Source: CAZOJJ01 sp964580105
GTDB lineage: Bacteria > Bacteroidota > Rhodothermia > Rhodothermales > Rubricoccaceae
Assembly: GCA_964580105.1 (NCBI GenBank)
Contig: CAZOJJ010000018.1
Location: 1-52,583 of the forward strand
Length of the DNA: 52,583 bases
Reading direction: 5' to 3'
Within the stretch, counting starts at the first letter, position 1, and the number at the start of each line of letters is the position of its first letter. Under the pieces are notes generated by a model. That model saw only the letters and a program-made list of their open reading frames with translations, did no database searches and had not been told where the DNA came from. Below, piece after piece: positions 28,238 through 35,885 of the stretch. The position numbers and the translations under genes are program-made.

Positions 28238-30661
28238 CTAATTCCGAAGCGGCTTGTTGGTCGTGAGGATGCTCTGGATGCGGGCCTGCGTCTTCGCCTC
28301 GCCGAGGAGGGAAAGGAACGCCTCGCGCTCGAGCTCCAGCAGGTAGTCCTCGTGGACCTCGGCCGGCTCGGTGAGGGCGCCGCCGGTCATCACCCAGGCC
28401 AGCTTGCTGGCGAGGTGGTGGTCGTAGGCGGAGATGTACGACCCTGCCTCGAACTGGTGCAGCGCGATCTCGAACTGGGCGCGCCCCTGCGCGCCGAGCA
28501 CGGGGATGTGCGTGCGCACCGGCGGCGGCAGGTACCCCTCCTCGCTGAGCCGGACGACCTCGGTCTTGGCGACGTGGAACCGCCGCTCGGCGTTCATCAC
28601 GACGACGGCCTCGGGCGGGAGGAGGCGCATCTCCTTCGCCATCACGGCGCTCGTCGCCACCTTCGCCATCGCGATGGTCTCGAAGGCCTGGCGGAGGAAC
28701 GGCTGGATCTCGCTCGGACGGTCCGCGTTCGCCGCCGCCTCGGCGGCCTTCGCCGTCATCATCATCGTGCCGCCGCCGGCCGGGATGAGCCCGACGCCCA
28801 GCTCGACGAGGCCGATGTACGTCTCGGCCGCCGCGACGGGGTGCGGGCACGCCATCGTCATCTCGCAGCCGCCGCCGAGCACGCGCTGGTGCGTCGTCAC
28901 GACGACGGGCTTGGTGGCGTAGCGGACCCGCAAGACCGTCCGCTGAAAGCCCTCGATGAACGGCGCGATGGCGGCCGGGCCGTCGCCCATCGCCATGCCC
29001 ATGACGACCTCGCCGAGGTTGGCGCCGACGGAGAAGTTGCCGCCCTCGTTGCCGATCACCATCCCGCGCAGGTCGCGGTCGTTCTCGACCTTCTCGATGG
29101 CCGTCACGAGCCCCTCCATGACCTGCTGGCCGAGGCTGTTGGCCTTGGAGCGGAACTCGTAGAGGGCGACGCCGTCGCCGAGGTCGAGGAGGGCGGCCTC
29201 GTCGTTCTTCCAGAGCGTCTTGCGCTCGTCGCGTTGGATGAGCGCGAGGCCCCACTCGTCGGCGGGCTTCGGATCGGGGCGGTAGGCGCCCGCCTCGGGC
29301 ACCCAGACCTCGCGCTCGCCGGCGGCTTCGCGGTAGAGGCCGGTCTCGGGCACGTCGTCCACCCAGCCGGGCAGCGCGATGCCGTCGTCCTTCATGCGGT
29401 CGCGGACGCGGGCGAAGCCGAGGGCGTCCCACGTCCGGAACGGCCCCATCTCCCAGCCGAACCCCCACTCGACGGCCTTGTCGATGTCGGCGGGCGAGTC
29501 GGCGATCTCGGGGATGCGGCGGGCGGCGTAGCCGAGGAGGTCGAGCGTGGTGGCGCGGAAGAACCGGCCGGCGCGGCCGTCGTCCTCGTAGAGCGCGTTG
29601 AGGCGGGCCGGCAGATCGCCCGCGCGCTGGAAGGCCGACACGTCGAGGTCGCTCTCCTTCGGCGCGGCGTAGGCCATCGTCTCCGGGTCGAGGGAGAGGA
29701 TGGCCCCGCCCTCCTTCTTGTAGAACCCGGCGCCGGACTTCTGGCCGAGCCGCTTCTCGTCGACGAGCCGGGCCAGCACGTCGGGCGTCCGGAACCGCTC
29801 GCGGCTCTCGTCCTCCGGAACCCCCTCGTAGAGGTTCTCGGTGACGTGCCGGAGCGTGTCGAGGCCGACGACGTCGGCCGTGCGGAACGTGGCGCTCTTG
29901 GGGTGGCCGACGAGCGTGCCCGTGAGCTGGTCGATCTCCTCGATGGAGTACTCGCCGCTCGTGAAGGGCTCGATGGCGCCCATGATGCCGTAGATCCCGA
30001 TGCGGTTGCCGATGAAGTTCGGCGTGTCCTTGGCCACCACGACGCCCTTGCCGAGGTGGACGCGGGCGAAGTGCGAGACGCGTTCGACGACCTCGGGGTC
30101 GGTGTCGGGCGTCGGGATGACCTCGAAGAGCTTGAGGTAGCGCGGCGGGTTGAAGAAGTGAGTGCCGAGGAAGCGGCGGCGGAAGGCGTCCGAGCGGCCC
30201 TCGGCGATCTCGTGGATGGGCAGGCCCGAGGTGTTGGTCGAGACGACGGCGTCCTCGCGGGCGTGCTCCTCGATGCGCGCCATCACGTCGCGCTTGACGC
30301 CGAGGCGCTCGACGACGACCTCGATCACCCAGTCCGCCTCGGCGATGCGCGCGAAGTCCTCGTCGAAGTTGCCGAGCGTGATCCGCTTCTGGACGGAGGC
30401 GGCGAAGAACGGGTCGGGGTTCCACTTCGTCGCCTGCTTGAAGGCGGCCTCGACGATGTCGTTCGGCGCCCCCTCCCTGCCGATGGCCTCGGGCGTGACG
30501 TCGAGGAGGAGGACGTGGAGGCCGGCATTGGCGAGGTGCGCGGCGATCTGGCTGCCCATCACGCCGGCGCCGAGGACGGCGGCCGTCTTGAAGGGCTTCC
30601 GGGCCTGTGCGTTCGGCGCCGCGCCGTCGGACCGGGGCCGGGTGAGCGTCGGGGTTTCCAT
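28238..30661 (-). CDS. fadN: 3-hydroxyacyl-CoA dehydrogenase / enoyl-CoA hydratase, FadN type
   Basis: Bifunctional beta-oxidation enzyme of 807 residues with the dehydrogenase first and the hydratase-like part last, the FadN (YusL) order rather than that of E. coli FadB. The NAD site AVLGAGVMGSQIAAHLANAG is at about 28-47. The catalytic region has STNTSGLPI and GTHFFNPPRYLKLFEVI. The crotonase-like part from about 450 carries NEGGNFSVGANL (oxyanion hole), LGGGCEMTMACP and GLVELGVGLIPAGGGT, keeping both acidic positions. The ATG 30659-30661 follows a promoter region with an operator-like palindrome. The frame also stays open far upstream, but that reading crosses fadD in the wrong frame. Confidence 0.93.
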   Translation of the reverse strand: METPTLTRPRSDGAAPNAQARKPFKTAAVLGAGVMGSQIAAHLANAGLHVLLLDVTPEAIGREGAPNDIVEAAFKQATKWNPDPFFAASVQKRITLGNFDEDFARIAEADWVIEVVVERLGVKRDVMARIEEHAREDAVVSTNTSGLPIHEIAEGRSDAFRRRFLGTHFFNPPRYLKLFEVIPTPDTDPEVVERVSHFARVHLGKGVVVAKDTPNFIGNRIGIYGIMGAIEPFTSGEYSIEEIDQLTGTLVGHPKSATFRTADVVGLDTLRHVTENLYEGVPEDESRERFRTPDVLARLVDEKRLGQKSGAGFYKKEGGAILSLDPETMAYAAPKESDLDVSAFQRAGDLPARLNALYEDDGRAGRFFRATTLDLLGYAARRIPEIADSPADIDKAVEWGFGWEMGPFRTWDALGFARVRDRMKDDGIALPGWVDDVPETGLYREAAGEREVWVPEAGAYRPDPKPADEWGLALIQRDERKTLWKNDEAALLDLGDGVALYEFRSKANSLGQQVMEGLVTAIEKVENDRDLRGMVIGNEGGNFSVGANLGEVVMGMAMGDGPAAIAPFIEGFQRTVLRVRYATKPVVVTTHQRVLGGGCEMTMACPHPVAAAETYIGLVELGVGLIPAGGGTMMMTAKAAEAAANADRPSEIQPFLRQAFETIAMAKVATSAVMAKEMRLLPPEAVVVMNAERRFHVAKTEVVRLSEEGYLPPPVRTHIPVLGAQGRAQFEIALHQFEAGSYISAYDHHLASKLAWVMTGGALTEPAEVHEDYLLELEREAFLSLLGEAKTQARIQSILTTNKPLRN

Positions 30662-30688
30662 GGAGCGGAGGGGCTGAAGGGTCGGAGG

Positions 30689-30730
30689 GGTTAACGCTGT
30701 TAAGGTGCCACGGTTGCCGCGCCGTGTCAA
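30689..30730 (-). promoter_or_regulatory. Promoter and FadR/TetR-type operator upstream of fadN
   Basis: GGTTAACGCTGTTAAGG at 30689-30705 contains TTAAC-GCT-GTTAA, a perfect 5-bp dyad. On the minus strand a TTGACA (30725-30730) lies upstream, about 21 nt from TTAACA in the dyad. It resembles the site before fadE. Confidence 0.6.
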
Positions 30731-30735
30731 GACGG

Positions 30736-30776
30736 AAAAAGGCGCGCGGGGCCTCGCCGTTGTAGGCCCCGCGCGC
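30736..30776 (-). terminator. Rho-independent terminator of fadD
   Basis: Perfect 13-bp GC-rich stem (30742-30754 with 30764-30776) and a 9-nt loop. On the minus strand it is followed within a base or so by five T (30736-30740). It closes the fadD transcript and separates it from the fadN promoter. Confidence 0.85.
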
Positions 30777-30810
30777 GCAACGGTTTCTTGGGGTCCGGTG
30801 GCCGAACGGC

Positions 30811-32691
30811 TCACACGGCCGCCACCTCCTTGCCCGGCGGCGCCGCGGCGGCGTACATCGCCTCGATGTCTTTGTCGAAGGCCTCGTTCACCTTCCGGCG
30901 GATCACCTTCATCGTCGGCGTGAGCAGCTCGTTCTCGACGGTCATCGGCGTGGGCACGAGGTGGAACCGCTTGACCTGGCTCCAGGGGTCCATCCCCTCG
31001 TTGGCCTCGGCCACGAGCGCCTCGAACTTGGCGCGGACGCGCTCGTCGGCCAGCAGCGCCGCGTCGGGCTGCTCGGCGTCGATGCCCTTGTCCTTCGCCC
31101 AGCCGCGCAGCACCTCCATGTTGGGGAAGAGCAGCGCGGAGCAGAACTTCTGGGAGTGGCCCAGGACGACGGCCTGCTCGACGAGCGGGTCCTCGGTGAG
31201 CCGGTTCTCGATGGGCTGCGGGATGACGTACTTGCCCGTGGAGAGCTTGAAGAGCGCCTTCTTGCGGTCGGTGATGCGGAGGTAGCCCTCGGCGGTGAAC
31301 TCCCCGATGTCCCCGGTGTGGAACCAGCCGTCGTCGTCCATGACCTCGGCGGTGGCCTCGGGGTTCTTGTAGTAGCCGAGCATGACGTGCGGCCCGCGCG
31401 TGAGGATCTCGCCGTCCTCGGCCACGGCCACCTCCACGCCCGCGATGGGCGGGCCGACGGTGCCGGCGCGGTTCTTCCCGGGCAGGTTCACCGTGATGAC
31501 GGGGCTCGTCTCGGTGAGCCCGTAGCCCTGGTACACGGGGATGCCGAAGGCGTTGAACGAGTTGGCGAGGTCCGGCCGGAGCGCCGCGCCGCCGACGGCG
31601 ACGGCCTTGACGCGGGTGAGGCCGAGGCGCTCGCGGAGCTTGGAGTAGACGAGCTTGTCGGCCAGGCCGCGCTGCCAGCCGGGGAGGCCGCCGCCCTCCT
31701 TCGCGAGGTCGTACCTCGCCGCGAGGCCGAGCGCCCAAGTGCCGATGAGGTGCTTGAGGCCGCTGCTCTCGCGGATGCCGAGCAGCACCTTGTCGTAGAC
31801 CTTCTCCAGCACGCGCGGGACCGAGGCGAACATGGTCGGCCTCACCTCGGCGAGGTGAGCGACGATCTGGTCCGGGTTGGAGTAGTAGACGCACTGCCCC
31901 CACGCCACGCTGGCGAACTGGAGCATCCGCGCGAAGATGTGCGTCAGCGGGAGGAACGTGACGACGTGCTCCTCCTGGTGGCCGAGGATGTGGATGCCGG
32001 AGAACGCGGCGTACACGTTCGACGAGATGTTCTCGTGGGAGAGCATCACGCCCTTGGGGAGCCCCGTCGTGCCGCTGGTGTAGATGAGCGTGGCGAGGCC
32101 GCGCGGATCGATCCGGTCCCGCAGCGTGCGGGGCTCGTCCGGGTTCTGGGCGCGGCGCTCGCGGCCCCTCGCGCGGAGCGCGTCGAGCGTGTGGAGGTCG
32201 ACGCCGTCGGGCAGGCCGGCCCCGGCGCCGGTGCCCTCGGCCAGAATGACGAGGCGGACGTCGGTCTCGCCGATCCACGCGGCCATCTCCCGGAGCATCG
32301 TCTCGTTCGAGACGAACATCGCCTTCGCCTCGCTGTGCTGCGTCACGTAGACGAGGTTCTCCTGCGCGTAGGTGACGTAGAGCGGGACGTTGACGATGCC
32401 CGCGATGAGGCACCCGAAGTCCGCCATCGAGAAGTAGAGGTCGCTCTCCATGAAGAAGGCGGCGCGGTCCTCGCGCTCCAGGCCGAGGGCGAGGAGGCCG
32501 AGGGCGACCTCGTCGGCGGCGTCGCGGAACTCGGCGTTGGAGAGGGTGAGCCAGCCGCCGCCCGCCTTCGGCTGGTTGAACGCCTTCGGGTTGGGGTACT
32601 TCTCGACGGCCTCGTCGAGGAGGTCGGGCAGCGTCTTGCCGAGGACGACGTCGCCGTGACCGGGCGGTGCGGTGCGGATGTCGAGCGCCAT
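30811..32691 (-). CDS. fadD: Long-chain fatty acid-CoA ligase
   Basis: Activates fatty acids to acyl-CoA with ATP through an acyl-adenylate. It has 626 residues, as in the long-chain AMP-forming group with the longer linker. The phosphate-binding loop LIYTSGTTGLPKGVMLSH is near 203-220, the adenylate motif YQGYGLTETSPV near 390, GWFHTGDIGEFTAEGYLRITDRKK near 465-490, and the C-terminal lid starts after KYVIPQPIENRL. The start ATG 32689-32691 lies 117 nt after the TetR regulator gene; regulator plus ligase side by side is common in fatty-acid catabolic loci. A strong terminator lies 35 nt downstream. Confidence 0.94.
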   Translation of the reverse strand: MALDIRTAPPGHGDVVLGKTLPDLLDEAVEKYPNPKAFNQPKAGGGWLTLSNAEFRDAADEVALGLLALGLEREDRAAFFMESDLYFSMADFGCLIAGIVNVPLYVTYAQENLVYVTQHSEAKAMFVSNETMLREMAAWIGETDVRLVILAEGTGAGAGLPDGVDLHTLDALRARGRERRAQNPDEPRTLRDRIDPRGLATLIYTSGTTGLPKGVMLSHENISSNVYAAFSGIHILGHQEEHVVTFLPLTHIFARMLQFASVAWGQCVYYSNPDQIVAHLAEVRPTMFASVPRVLEKVYDKVLLGIRESSGLKHLIGTWALGLAARYDLAKEGGGLPGWQRGLADKLVYSKLRERLGLTRVKAVAVGGAALRPDLANSFNAFGIPVYQGYGLTETSPVITVNLPGKNRAGTVGPPIAGVEVAVAEDGEILTRGPHVMLGYYKNPEATAEVMDDDGWFHTGDIGEFTAEGYLRITDRKKALFKLSTGKYVIPQPIENRLTEDPLVEQAVVLGHSQKFCSALLFPNMEVLRGWAKDKGIDAEQPDAALLADERVRAKFEALVAEANEGMDPWSQVKRFHLVPTPMTVENELLTPTMKVIRRKVNEAFDKDIEAMYAAAAPPGKEVAAV

Positions 32692-32808
32692 GGTGCGAGG
32701 GGTTCAGGGAAGGGAGCGCGGCGGGGGCTGTGAAGATACGCCGAAGCGCCCCGTTCGGAGCCTCCACCCCGCCCGGCGCTCCGCGTTCCTCCCGGGCCGC
32801 GCCGTACC

Positions 32809-33426
32809 TCAGGCCGCCGTCGTCGCGCCGAGGCGGAAGCCGTCGATGGCGTGCCGGATGGCGGCGTCCACGAACGCCTCGTCGGCGATCTTCACGTCCA
32901 CGCGCTCGGCCAGCAGGAGCGAGACGAGCCCGTGCATCGCCGTCCACAGCACGTGGGCGCCGACGTCGGGGTTGTCCACGGCGAAGAGCCCCTGCTCGAC
33001 GCCGTCGGCGAGGGCGCGCGCCTGCAGCTCCAGGTTGCGCCGCGCCCGGCGGTAGTGCTCGACGGGGTAGCGCGCCATCCGCTCCGGGTGGAGCTGGAAC
33101 ATCACCTGGTAGTACTCCGGGTTGTCGAGCGCGAAGCGGACGTACGCCCGCGCGATGGCCTCCAGCCGGGCGGCGGGGTCGGGTCCGGCCGCCTCGTCGG
33201 CCGCCGCGAGGCGGTCGTAGAGCCGCGTCATCCCCTCGTCGATGAGCGCGTGGATGAGGGCGTCCTTGCCGTCGAAGTGGAGGTAGATGCTCGTGGCGCT
33301 GCACCCGACGGCCCGGCCGATCTTGCGCATCGAGAGCTGGTTGTAGCCCTCCTCCACGAGGAGGTGGCGCGCCTGGTCGAGGATGGCGCGGCGGAGGTCG
33401 GAGCCGTTGGGGCGGGCGTCGGGCAT
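32809..33426 (-). CDS. TetR-family regulator, probable fatty-acid degradation repressor
   Basis: A 205-residue TetR-type protein. The helix-turn-helix domain is at about 10-60 (LRRAILDQARHLLVEEGYNQLSMRKIGRAVGCSATSIYLHF, as consecutive helices). The C-terminal ligand domain is all helical with a hydrophobic core (AHVLWTAMHGLVSLLL). In Bacillus and Thermus, TetR-type FadR proteins repress beta-oxidation genes and release DNA on binding acyl-CoA. The position before fadD and the two similar palindromes before fadE and fadN make that role likely here, but it is inferred. The start ATG 33424-33426 is chosen over an upstream one because the conserved fold starts soon after. Confidence 0.8.
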   Translation of the reverse strand: MPDARPNGSDLRRAILDQARHLLVEEGYNQLSMRKIGRAVGCSATSIYLHFDGKDALIHALIDEGMTRLYDRLAAADEAAGPDPAARLEAIARAYVRFALDNPEYYQVMFQLHPERMARYPVEHYRRARRNLELQARALADGVEQGLFAVDNPDVGAHVLWTAMHGLVSLLLAERVDVKIADEAFVDAAIRHAIDGFRLGATTAA

Positions 33427-33483
33427 GCGGGCGGGCGAAGGGCCGGCGCTTCGAGGTGAGACGCGGCGCTCGGCAGGGGCGTC

Positions 33484-33494
33484 CAATATATTCC
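33484..33494. promoter_or_regulatory. AT-rich core of the divergent TetR-pepT promoter region
   Basis: caatatattcc is the only AT-rich island in the 95-nt spacer between the divergent tetR-like and pepT genes. TATATT on the minus strand could be the -10 of the regulator. No clear operator is seen. Confidence 0.3.
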
Positions 33495-33521
33495 GGCCGC
33501 CTTTCGGTTCCGCCCGCCTCC

Positions 33522-34871
33522 ATGACCCTCCCTCCCCTCCCGGGCCTCGACCCCGACGACGTCCCCGGCCTCCCGCCCGTCGCCCGCCGCTTCTGCCGCT
33601 ACGTCCGCCTCGACACCCGGTCGGACCCGGACAGCGAGGCGTTTCCCTCGACCGAGAAGCAGAAGGACCTGGGCCGTCTCCTCGTCGAGGAGCTCGTCGC
33701 GATGGGCGCCGACGACGTGGAGATGGACACCTGGGGCTACGTCTTCGCCACGCTCCCCGCGCCCCTCCCCGCCGAGGAGGCCGCCCGCCTCCCCACCGTC
33801 GGCCTCGTGGCGCACGTGGACACGTCGCCGGACGCGCCCGGCGCGAACGTCCGCCCCCGCCTCCACCCCGACTACGACGGCCGCCCCCTCGCGCTCGCCG
33901 AGGGCGCCGTCCTCGACCCCCAACGCCAGCCTGCGCTCCTCCGACACGTCGGCCAGACGCTCATCACGAGCGACGGCACGACGCTGCTGGGCTCGGACGA
34001 CAAGGCGGGCGTGGCCGTCATCATGCAGCTGGCGGAGGACCTGCTGGCCGACGAGCGCGCCTCGGCCGAGCAGGGCGTCCGCCCCGCGCTGCGCCCGGCG
34101 CTCCGCCTGCTGTTCACGCCGGACGAGGAGATCGGCAAGGGCACCGACAAGCTCGACCTCGGCCGCTTCGGCGCCGACGTGGCCTACACGCTCGACGGCA
34201 GCGGCACCGACCGCCTCAACGTCGAGACGTTCAACGCGGCCGAGGCGGTGCTGACGGTCGAGGGCGTCGGCGTCCACCCGGGCTATGCGAAGGGCGTGCT
34301 GGTGGACGCCGTGCGGATCGCGGCACAGTTCGTCGCGGCCCTCCCGCCCGACGAAGCGCCCGAGACGACGGACGGCCGCGAGGGCTACTACTACCCCCAT
34401 TCGTTCGAGGGCGACACCGTCCGCGCCGTCGTCAAGGTGCTCCTCCGCGACTTCGAGGACGACGGGATGGCCCGCCGCAAGGCGTTCGTCCGGCGCCTCG
34501 CCGCCGACCTCGCCGCCCAGCACCCGAAGGCGACGGTCACGCTGGCGATCCGCGATAGCTACCGCAACATGCTCCGGTACATCGAGGCGACGGACCCGCG
34601 CGTGGTCGAGGTGGCCGTCGAGGCGGCGTGGGCGATGGGCTTCGAGCCCGAGATGGAACTCGTCCGGGGCGGCACGGACGGCGCGCGACTCTCCGAAAAG
34701 GGCATCCCGACGCCCAACGTGTTCACCGGCGGCTACGACTTCCACAGCCGGTTCGAGTGGAACACGGTCGAAAACCTGGAGCGGTCGCTGGCGTACGCCC
34801 ACACACTCGTCCGCACCTGGGGCGAGCAGGTTGAGAAAGGGAGAGAGGGCGAGAGGGTGAACGGGGGATGA
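33522..34871 (+). CDS. pepT: Peptidase T (tripeptide aminopeptidase)
   Basis: Zinc-dependent cytoplasmic aminopeptidase that removes the N-terminal residue of tripeptides. It has 449 residues; the family is usually about 410-430. The first metal-ligand motif LVAHVDTSPD has His98 and Asp100, LLGSDDKAG carries the bridging Asp (about 159), and TPDEEIGKG has the catalytic Glu pair (202-203). RGGTDGARLSEKGIPTPNVFTGG and DFHSRFEWN, with the C-terminal His, end the fold. The last 12 or so residues (EKGREGERVNGG) come from a purine-rich stretch that is one arm of an inverted repeat and look added. The ATG 33522 fits MTLPPLPGLD; longer readings overlap the promoter region. Confidence 0.95.
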   Translation: MTLPPLPGLDPDDVPGLPPVARRFCRYVRLDTRSDPDSEAFPSTEKQKDLGRLLVEELVAMGADDVEMDTWGYVFATLPAPLPAEEAARLPTVGLVAHVDTSPDAPGANVRPRLHPDYDGRPLALAEGAVLDPQRQPALLRHVGQTLITSDGTTLLGSDDKAGVAVIMQLAEDLLADERASAEQGVRPALRPALRLLFTPDEEIGKGTDKLDLGRFGADVAYTLDGSGTDRLNVETFNAAEAVLTVEGVGVHPGYAKGVLVDAVRIAAQFVAALPPDEAPETTDGREGYYYPHSFEGDTVRAVVKVLLRDFEDDGMARRKAFVRRLAADLAAQHPKATVTLAIRDSYRNMLRYIEATDPRVVEVAVEAAWAMGFEPEMELVRGGTDGARLSEKGIPTPNVFTGGYDFHSRFEWNTVENLERSLAYAHTLVRTWGEQVEKGREGERVNGG

Positions 34872-34919
34872 TCAACCCCGGCCCCGTCTCCCTTTCCCCC
34901 TACCCCCTTTCACCCTCTC
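34835..34919 (+). other. Interleaved inverted repeats at the pepT 3' end
   Basis: Two perfect complementary pairs are interleaved: 34835-34844 with 34887-34896 (10 bp) and 34851-34861 with 34909-34919 (11 bp). Both helices together would need a pseudoknot; otherwise they are alternatives. The region joins pepT to the next small gene. Confidence 0.65.
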
Positions 34920-34926
34920 CCGAAGC

Positions 34927-35091
34927 ATGCGTCCCCTCCCGCCCCGCCGCACCCGCCGGTTCGTCGTCGTCCTGGTCGCCGTGATGCTCGGCCTGGCCCT
35001 GCTGGCGACGTTCCTGATCACGCGCGGCTGGCAGGACGAGACGCTTCAGGAGCAGGTGCGCGAGATGGAGGAGTGGCACGAGTCGCGCTGA
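34927..35091 (+). CDS. Small single-pass membrane protein, copy 1
   Basis: A 54-residue protein: a basic N-terminus (MRPLPPRRTRRF), one membrane helix (VVVLVAVMLGLALLATFLI) and a short acidic helix (LQEQVREMEEWHESR). Function unknown. It starts 55 nt after pepT on the same strand. Its last 24 codons recur in the gene at 35670-35858 with 68 of 72 bases identical, supporting both as genuine coding sequences. The two copies bracket a toxin-antitoxin pair. Confidence 0.65.
   Translation: MRPLPPRRTRRFVVVLVAVMLGLALLATFLITRGWQDETLQEQVREMEEWHESR
35017..35088. repeat. 72-bp direct repeat, copy 1 (partner 35778-35849)
   Basis: 68 of 72 bases match the partner. It encodes ITRGWQDE(T/A)LQEQVREM and the following EEWHESR. 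The pair brackets the toxin-antitoxin genes. Confidence 0.9.
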
Positions 35092-35178
35092 GCCCGCCAA
35101 CGGCTGTCGCCTCGCTACTACTGCCGGGGCACTCGGACGACGTACCGAGGCAGGCCGACCCGACGCCTGCGTGCCGGC

Positions 35179-35478
35179 TCAGCGACCGGTCAGCCCTTCG
35201 AGCGGGCGTGACGAGTGGAACACCGTCAGAATGTCCACCTCGGCGTCGTCGGCTGTCACGACGTAGACGATGCGGTAGCCACGGTAAATCAACTCGCGGA
35301 TGGCCTCGTCGCCGACTTCCGGCACCATGCGGCCCGACCTCGGAAACGATTCCAGCCGCCTCACCACCCTCGTAATCTCGCCGGCCAAGAGCTTTCCGTA
35401 GCCGGGAGCATCGTGGAAGTAGTCCCGAATGGCTTCGAGATCGCTCTCCGCACCGGGCATCCACCTCACTCGGGCCAT
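35179..35478 (-). CDS. RelE/ParE-family toxin
   Basis: A 99-residue toxin of normal length. It shows the family pattern: VRWMPGAESDLEAIRDYF at the N-terminus, LESFPRSGRMVPEVGDEAIRELIYRGYRIVYVV in the centre, and ILTVFHSSRPL at the end. Members either cut ribosome-bound mRNA or poison gyrase; the sequence alone does not say which, though the fold is nearer ParE. Its start overlaps the antitoxin gene by 13 nt, typical of translational coupling. The pair lies antisense to the flanking small membrane-protein genes. Confidence 0.88.
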   Translation of the reverse strand: MARVRWMPGAESDLEAIRDYFHDAPGYGKLLAGEITRVVRRLESFPRSGRMVPEVGDEAIRELIYRGYRIVYVVTADDAEVDILTVFHSSRPLEGLTGR

Positions 35479-35654
35479 GACCGTACGCGGGCTTCCATTT
35501 CCTCTTGACCGATGCCCTCCCCACGCTTCGATTCGTCGAGCCCCTGTTGGATGCGATGGAGGAAGAGCAGGCGCTCGATGGCGTCCAAGAGGGTGGCGTC
35601 GTCCGGAAGCTCCTGAACGGCCTTAACGATGCGTTCTTTAGTGATCGTTTCCAT
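35466..35654 (-). CDS. Antitoxin partner of the RelE/ParE-family toxin
   Basis: A 62-residue protein (METITKERIVKAVQELPDD at the start, then LLDAIERLLFLHRIQQGLDESKRGEG) placed directly upstream of the toxin and overlapping it by 13 nt, the usual antitoxin-toxin order. It is small and helical, resembling addiction-module components of the ParD-like or generic type, but I do not see a clear ribbon-helix-helix. The identification rests mainly on position. Antitoxin-toxin complexes usually repress their own promoter, which would lie just above 35654. Confidence 0.78.
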   Translation of the reverse strand: METITKERIVKAVQELPDDATLLDAIERLLFLHRIQQGLDESKRGEGIGQEEMEARVRSWPE

Positions 35655-35669
35655 GAGCCTCGGAGGTGA

Positions 35670-35858
35670 GTGCAGCGCAAGGTACAGCACCCCGGGACGG
35701 CGCGTTCCACCCCCGATGCACCTTCGTCCGGTACCCGTTCCCTCCTGTTCGGCCTCGCCGTCGTGGCAACGGTGCTCATCACGCGCGGCTGGCAAGACGA
35801 GGCGCTGCAAGAGCAGGTGCGCGAGATGGAGGAGTGGCACGAGTCGCGCGGCGAGTAG
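35670..35858 (+). CDS. Small single-pass membrane protein, copy 2
   Basis: A 62-residue reading frame from GTG at 35670: a polar N-terminus, a membrane helix (LLFGLAVVATVLI) and a tail nearly identical to copy 1 (TRGWQDEALQEQVREM, then EEWHESRGE). The N-terminus is unlike copy 1, so the start is uncertain. It may be a copy that kept only the 3' part and gained a new 5' end. It diverges from the antitoxin gene with only 15 nt between, so the two promoters must overlap the genes. Confidence 0.5.
   Translation: MQRKVQHPGTARSTPDAPSSGTRSLLFGLAVVATVLITRGWQDEALQEQVREMEEWHESRGE
35778..35849. repeat. 72-bp direct repeat, copy 2 (partner 35017-35088)
   Basis: Second copy of the shared 72 bp. The distance from the end of copy 1 to the start of this one is 689 nt, holding both toxin-antitoxin genes. 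No transposase or terminal inverted repeats are seen. Confidence 0.9.
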
Positions 35859-35885
35859 GCAGCGGGTAGGATCGGCGCTTCCGCG

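Noticed and set aside
28238..33523. Apparent 1761-residue fusion of the TetR/FadD region with FadN
   Set aside because: The upstream half is the wrong frame of fadD and of the regulator; a terminator and an operator lie between fadD and fadN.
35017..35849. Insertion sequence or transposon carrying the toxin-antitoxin pair
   Set aside because: No transposase and no terminal inverted repeats; the 72-bp direct repeats are coding and far longer than normal target duplications.
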